A stretch of 64,000 nt of DNA from Pseudomonas sp. GD03919 (GTDB lineage Bacteria; Pseudomonadota; Gammaproteobacteria; Pseudomonadales; Pseudomonadaceae): positions 2,604,001-2,668,000 of the forward strand of contig NZ_CP104582.1 of NCBI RefSeq assembly GCF_029814935.1, given 5' to 3'. This document shows, one piece after another, positions 59,356 through 64,000 of the stretch; positions within the stretch are counted from its first letter, which is position 1, and each line of letters begins with the position of its first letter. A program made the position numbers and the translations under genes. The notes below the pieces were generated by a model that did not search any database, was not told where the DNA came from, and saw nothing but the letters and a program-made list of their open reading frames with translations.

Positions 59356-60302
59356 GCGACCTCCAGATAGGACGTATGGATAGTGTTGCCCAGCTGGCGC
59401 ACCAGCAGGATGAAGTCGGTGAGCCAGGCATGCAGGCCTTCGTCGAGCACTTCATCGATGCTGGTGTAACGCAGGCGCGCATCCAGTTCGGCGGCCAGGC
59501 GTTGTGCCGGGCGACCGTTCTCACCCGGCAGACCGGCGAGCATCAGGTTCAGTTCTTCCATGCAGGCACGCAGAGAGCGCGGTACGTCCGGGCGCAACAG
59601 CAGCAGCTCGGCGACCTTGCGCGTGCGCGGCGAGCCACGGTAGCTCTCGGCAAAGGCTTCGAACGAGGACAGTGCACGCAGCAAGGCACTCCATTGGTAA
59701 TAGCTGCGCGCGGTGCGTTCTTCCAACTCGTCGATCTCCTCGCCGAGCATTTCGTAGCGAGCATCGAGCAGGCGCAGGGTGTTGTCGGCGCGCTCGATGA
59801 AGGTGCCCAGGCGAATGAAGCGATAGGCTTCGCCGCGCATGATGGTGCCGAAGGTGGCGCCACGGAACAGGTGCGAACGCTCCTTGACCCACTCGCAGAA
59901 ACGGCTGATGCCGTAGCGCCCCAGGCCCTGCTCGGCGATGCCGCGCATTTCCAGCCAGGTGGCGTTGATGTTCTCCCACATGTCGGCGGTGATCCGCCCG
60001 CGCACCGCATGGGCGTTGCTGCGCGCGGCCTGCAGGCAGCAGTAGATGCTGCCCGGATTGCTCGCATCGAGAGCGAAGAACTGCAGCATGCGCTCGGCAT
60101 GCAGCGGGCCGTGGCGCTCCAGGTAGTCGTCCAGCGTGCCGGTAATCAGCAGCGGCATGGCCAGTTCGTCGAGGCCGTCACCACGGCCGTCCTGCGGCAT
60201 CAGCGACAGCGAATAGCTGACGTCGAGCATGCGCGCCAGGTTCTCGGCGCGCTCCAGGTAGCGCGACATCCAGTACAGGTCGGAGGCGGTTCTACTCAAC
60301 AT
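59352..60302 (-). CDS. Alpha-E domain protein (DUF403)
   Basis: A 316-residue all-helical protein beginning MLSRTASDLYWMSRYLERAE, the alpha-E signature, with FEAFAESYRGSPRTRKVAEL and RAEELLLLRPDVPRSLRACM-like segments. Alpha-E proteins are found almost only beside circularly permuted ATP-grasp ligases and transglutaminases. No enzyme activity is known. It is two bases after the ATP-grasp stop and overlaps the transglutaminase start. Confidence 0.9.
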   Translation of the reverse strand: MLSRTASDLYWMSRYLERAENLARMLDVSYSLSLMPQDGRGDGLDELAMPLLITGTLDDYLERHGPLHAERMLQFFALDASNPGSIYCCLQAARSNAHAVRGRITADMWENINATWLEMRGIAEQGLGRYGISRFCEWVKERSHLFRGATFGTIMRGEAYRFIRLGTFIERADNTLRLLDARYEMLGEEIDELEERTARSYYQWSALLRALSSFEAFAESYRGSPRTRKVAELLLLRPDVPRSLRACMEELNLMLAGLPGENGRPAQRLAAELDARLRYTSIDEVLDEGLHAWLTDFILLVRQLGNTIHTSYLEVA

Positions 60303-60304
60303 GA

Positions 60305-61714
60305 TCAGTCCTCCACCACCCAGGTGTCCTTGGTACCGCCGCCCTGCGACGAGTTGACCACCAGCGAGCCTTCGCGCAGTGCCACGCGGGTCAGGCCGCC
60401 GGGCACCAGGCGGGTTTCACGGCCGGTGAGAACGAATGGGCGCAGGTCGATGTGGCGCGGGGCGATGCCGCGCTCGACGAAGGTCGGGCAGGTCGACAGG
60501 CACAGCGTCGGCTGGGCGATGTAGGCCTCCGGCTTGGCGATCAGCCGCGCGCGGAAGCTCTCGATCTCGGCCTTGCTCGCCGCCGGGCCGACCAGCATGC
60601 CGTAGCCGCCGGAGCCCTGGGTTTCCTTGACCACCAGCTCGGACAGATTGGCCAGCACATGGGACAACTCCTCCGGCTTGCGGCACTGCCAGGTGGGTAC
60701 ATTCTTGAGGATCGGCTCCTCGTCCAGATAGAAGCGGATCATGTCGCCCACGTACGGGTAGACCGACTTGTCGTCGGCCACGCCAGTGCCGATGGCGTTG
60801 GCCAGCACCACGTTGCGCGAGCGGTAGGCCGACAGCAGGCCAGGCACGCCGAGCATCGAATCAGGGTTGAAGGCCAGCGGGTCGAGGAAGGCATCGTCGA
60901 GGCGACGGTAGATCACGTCCACCTGCCGCGCACCGGCGGTGGTGCGCATGTAGACCTTGTCGTCGCGCACGAACAGGTCAGCGCCTTCCACCAGCTCCAC
61001 GCCCATTTCACGGGCGAGGAACGCGTGTTCGAAGTAGGCGCTGTTGAAGCGCCCGGGGGTCAATACCACGACAGTGGGGTTGTCCAGCGGGCTGGAGCTC
61101 TTCAGTGCATCGAGCAGCAGGTTCGGGTAGTGATCCACCGGCGCCACGCGCTGCGCGGCGAACAGCTCTGGGAACAGGCGCATCATCATCTTGCGGTCTT
61201 CGAGCATGTAGCTGACGCCGCTGGGCGTGCGCAAGTTGTCTTCGAGCACGTAGTAACTGCCATCACCGTCACGCACCAGGTCGACCCCGGCGATGTGCGC
61301 GTAGATATCGCGGTGCAGGTCGAGGCCCTGCATGGCCATCTGGTAGCCCTCGTTGGCCAGCACCTGCTCGGCCGGGATGATCCCCGCCTTGATGATGCGC
61401 TGGTCATGGTAAAGATCGGCAAGGAACAGGTTGAGCGCCTGTACGCGCTGGATACAGCCGCGTTCGACGACGCGCCATTCGCTGGCGGGGATGGCGCGCG
61501 GGATGATGTCGAAGGGAATCAGGCGCTCGGTGCCCTGATCATCCCCGTAGAGGGTGAAGGTGATACCGGCGCGATGGAACAGCAGGTCAGCTTCTCGTCG
61601 GCGCTGGGCCAGCAGATCGTCCGGCGTTTCTGCCAACCAGCGGGCAAATTCGCAGTAGTGCGGGCGGACAGCGCCGCTCGCGTCGTACATCTCGTCATAA
61701 AAGGTGCGGACCAT
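60305..61714 (-). CDS. Circularly permuted type 2 ATP-grasp protein (DUF404/DUF407)
   Basis: A 469-residue ligase-like protein with GAVRPHYCEFARWLAETPDD near the N-terminus, RDGDGSYYVLEDNLRTPSGV and DRKMMMRLFPELF in the middle, and the phosphate-binding KETQGSGGYGMLVGPAASKA. ATP-grasp enzymes make amide or peptide bonds by activating a carboxylate with ATP. The start MVRTFYDEMYD has AAGGAG seven bases upstream. It is the first gene after a sigma54 promoter, so nitrogen supply probably controls this peptide pathway. Confidence 0.92.
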   Translation of the reverse strand: MVRTFYDEMYDASGAVRPHYCEFARWLAETPDDLLAQRRREADLLFHRAGITFTLYGDDQGTERLIPFDIIPRAIPASEWRVVERGCIQRVQALNLFLADLYHDQRIIKAGIIPAEQVLANEGYQMAMQGLDLHRDIYAHIAGVDLVRDGDGSYYVLEDNLRTPSGVSYMLEDRKMMMRLFPELFAAQRVAPVDHYPNLLLDALKSSSPLDNPTVVVLTPGRFNSAYFEHAFLAREMGVELVEGADLFVRDDKVYMRTTAGARQVDVIYRRLDDAFLDPLAFNPDSMLGVPGLLSAYRSRNVVLANAIGTGVADDKSVYPYVGDMIRFYLDEEPILKNVPTWQCRKPEELSHVLANLSELVVKETQGSGGYGMLVGPAASKAEIESFRARLIAKPEAYIAQPTLCLSTCPTFVERGIAPRHIDLRPFVLTGRETRLVPGGLTRVALREGSLVVNSSQGGGTKDTWVVED

Positions 61715-61750
61715 GCCGTACTCCTTGTCACCCGGACTTGCGGGTATCTC

Positions 61751-61766
61751 TGCAAGCCCCGAGCCA
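61751..61766 (-). promoter_or_regulatory. Sigma54 promoter of the ATP-grasp operon
   Basis: On the minus strand TGGCTCG-GGGC-TTGCA matches the sigma54 consensus TGGCACG-N4-TTGCW at the GG and GC core with exact spacing and one change outside it. The start site would be near 61740, 27 bases before the ATG at 61714. Confidence 0.85.
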
Positions 61767-61818
61767 GAGAAATTAATCCTTTAATATCAACAGGTTACCG
61801 AAAAACCAAAAACATTAA

Positions 61819-61833
61819 GCACCATCATGGTGC
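61819..61833. promoter_or_regulatory. NtrC-type enhancer box
   Basis: GCACCAT-C-ATGGTGC is a perfect 7-bp inverted repeat, equal to the NtrC half-site pattern GCACC-N5-GGTGC. Its centre is about 85 bp upstream of the predicted sigma54 start site, the usual distance for NtrC action. Confidence 0.75.
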
Positions 61834-62053
61834 GCGGCAATGTTTCTGTCATGACGCTCCGCCCCAATGCGTGGCACAGCTTGCGTTGAAACACGGCAAG
61901 TACCGCGTCGCGCGACGGTCGAAACGACCGCAAGCCCCTGCGAAAGGGCTCAGACACTTGCCTGCCACACTGCGTGACCGCCCGGTCAAGCGCAACCGCT
62001 TTTACCGCAGCCGCGCCATGAAAAGGGACGGATGAAGGAGCTTCACCACCCCA

Positions 62054-62728
62054 TCAGCACGACTGCAGACGGTCGGCGATGGCTTGAACCGCGCTGTCGA
62101 GGTGCTGCTCATGGTTGAAGCCGGATGCTTTGAGGGGCTTGAGGTCGTGATCGGCGGCTGGCAACCAGTGCAGTTCGATCGCCGCTGAAAGGTCATAGCC
62201 TGCAACAGTCTCGCGATTGCCCAGAGCATCACGCTCGCCCTGAATGATCAGCGTCGGCGTGCGCAGCGCAGCCAAATGGGCGACTCGCGGTTTTTCCGGT
62301 TTACCAGCGGCATAGAAGGGATAGCCCAGACAAATCAGCACTGAAGCGCCCAGTTCATCGGCCAGCAGGCTGGCCATGCGCCCGCCCATCGACTTGCCGC
62401 CGATGGCCACAGGCCCTGCGACCCGTTGGCGCACCTGAGCATGTATGTCACGCCATTGCTGCAGCAGTTGCGCCTGCGGATTGGGCGGCCGTTTGCGCCC
62501 ATCCACCCGTCGCTGCGCCATATAGGCGAACTCGAAGCGCACCACGCGCACACCGCGCGCGGCAAGACCTTGAGCCATGTACTGCATGAATGGGCTGTCC
62601 ATCGGCGCACCGGCACCGTGCGCCAGGATCAGCGTGCCAGACGCTGCCTGCGGCGGCTCGTCCCACAATCCTGGCAGTTCCCGCTCACATTGACCCGCGT
62701 CAATAAACCCAGATGGCCCTTTGCTCAT
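62054..62728 (-). CDS. Alpha/beta hydrolase (Tex30/KANL3 family)
   Basis: A 224-residue hydrolase. The nucleophile is S113 in [20 protein letters not shown], the acid is in [10 protein letters not shown] and the histidine in [31 protein letters not shown] forms the oxyanion region. GAGG lies five bases before the ATG. The substrate is not known. It is divergent from ccoN. Confidence 0.85.
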   Translation of the reverse strand: MSKGPSGFIDAGQCERELPGLWDEPPQAASGTLILAHGAGAPMDSPFMQYMAQGLAARGVRVVRFEFAYMAQRRVDGRKRPPNPQAQLLQQWRDIHAQVRQRVAGPVAIGGKSMGGRMASLLADELGASVLICLGYPFYAAGKPEKPRVAHLAALRTPTLIIQGERDALGNRETVAGYDLSAAIELHWLPAADHDLKPLKASGFNHEQHLDSAVQAIADRLQSC

Positions 62729-62741
62729 GCTTGCCTCGCGT

Positions 62742-62794
62742 CGATATCCGTGGTGTTCGTGGCCTGCTCATGCCTGGGGGTGCCACGGATATCG
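62742..62794. repeat. 12-bp inverted repeat upstream of ccoN
   Basis: CGATATCCGTGG (62742-62753) and CCACGGATATCG (62783-62794) are perfect inverted repeats separated by 29 bases, in the short gap between the hydrolase and ccoN. It could be a protein-binding site or an RNA hairpin in the ccoN leader. No ANR/FNR box was found in the gap. Confidence 0.6.
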
Positions 62795-62829
62795 GCCGCT
62801 CTGCCATAACCGTGGATGGAAGCCCAGAC

Positions 62830-64000
<1,171 letters not shown>

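Larger units (their letters stand above)
61715..62053. other. 339-bp regulatory region
   Basis: It carries the sigma54 promoter and the NtrC-type box of the ATP-grasp operon on the minus strand. No gene is supported; the plus-strand frame that overlaps it is an antisense shadow. Confidence 0.7.

Noticed and set aside
61871..61885. TGGCACAGCTTGC as another sigma54 promoter
   Set aside because: The spacing between the two elements is two bases too short.

Overview
The window is about 64 kb of GC-rich proteobacterial chromosome that reads as a Pseudomonas. The content and order of its blocks recall P. aeruginosa: gpsA / PA1611-like kinase / fabA-fabB / MCP; htpG / MAPEG / DUF599 / braB; sucDC-lpd-sucBA-sdhBADC facing gltA; msrB / alanine aminotransferase / htpX / tpm. 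The species looks like the P. mendocina/oleovorans side of the genus, but that is an inference from memory of gene order and was not searched. No rRNA, tRNA or CRISPR array was seen.

Layout. 1-6.1 kb: sixA (cut by the window edge), a DUF4389 protein and gpsA on the minus strand, a decayed hybrid kinase, fabA-fabB with an upstream palindromic operator, and a chemoreceptor. 6.27-7.12 kb: a complete IS5-family element. 7.3-12.8 kb: DUF3859 protein, amidohydrolase, soluble chemoreceptor, OsmC, pirin, and a wrecked ECF sigma/anti-sigma pair ending in a MITE. 12.85-17.5 kb: an HD-GYP response regulator and a 1230-residue MHYT-PAS hybrid kinase. 17.6-24.4 kb: htpG with a sigma32-type promoter, membrane proteins, a lipoprotein and braB. 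24.6-26.5 kb: a class C group II intron inserted directly after the sucD terminator. 26.5-39.6 kb: the TCA cluster, transcribed leftward from sdhC to sucD and facing gltA. 39.6-51.6 kb: mostly single housekeeping genes (ppnP, rhtA-like, ABC exporter, NAD-kinase-like, msrB, alanine aminotransferase, htpX, tpm). 51.6-52.4 kb: nested IS remnants. 52.4-58.5 kb: a fatty-acid oxidation pair, a 31-residue membrane peptide, an AEC transporter, and a rhodanese plus cytochrome c pair. 58.5-61.8 kb: a circularly permuted ATP-grasp / alpha-E / transglutaminase operon behind a clear sigma54 promoter and NtrC-type box. The window ends with an alpha/beta hydrolase and the first 390 codons of ccoN.

The most interesting structure is a family of short non-autonomous elements with 18-bp ends related to TAATGCCGATCAGTTAAG. 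Two of the three copies split the hairpin of a Rho-independent terminator (htpX, htpG) at its TTCG/CGAA loop and are flanked by 10-11 bp target duplications; the third truncates an anti-sigma gene. The class C intron also sits against a TTCG-loop terminator, so terminators in this genome appear to be landing pads for two unrelated kinds of element. The second notable point is the nitrogen-type (NtrC/sigma54) control inferred for the ATP-grasp/alpha-E/transglutaminase operon.
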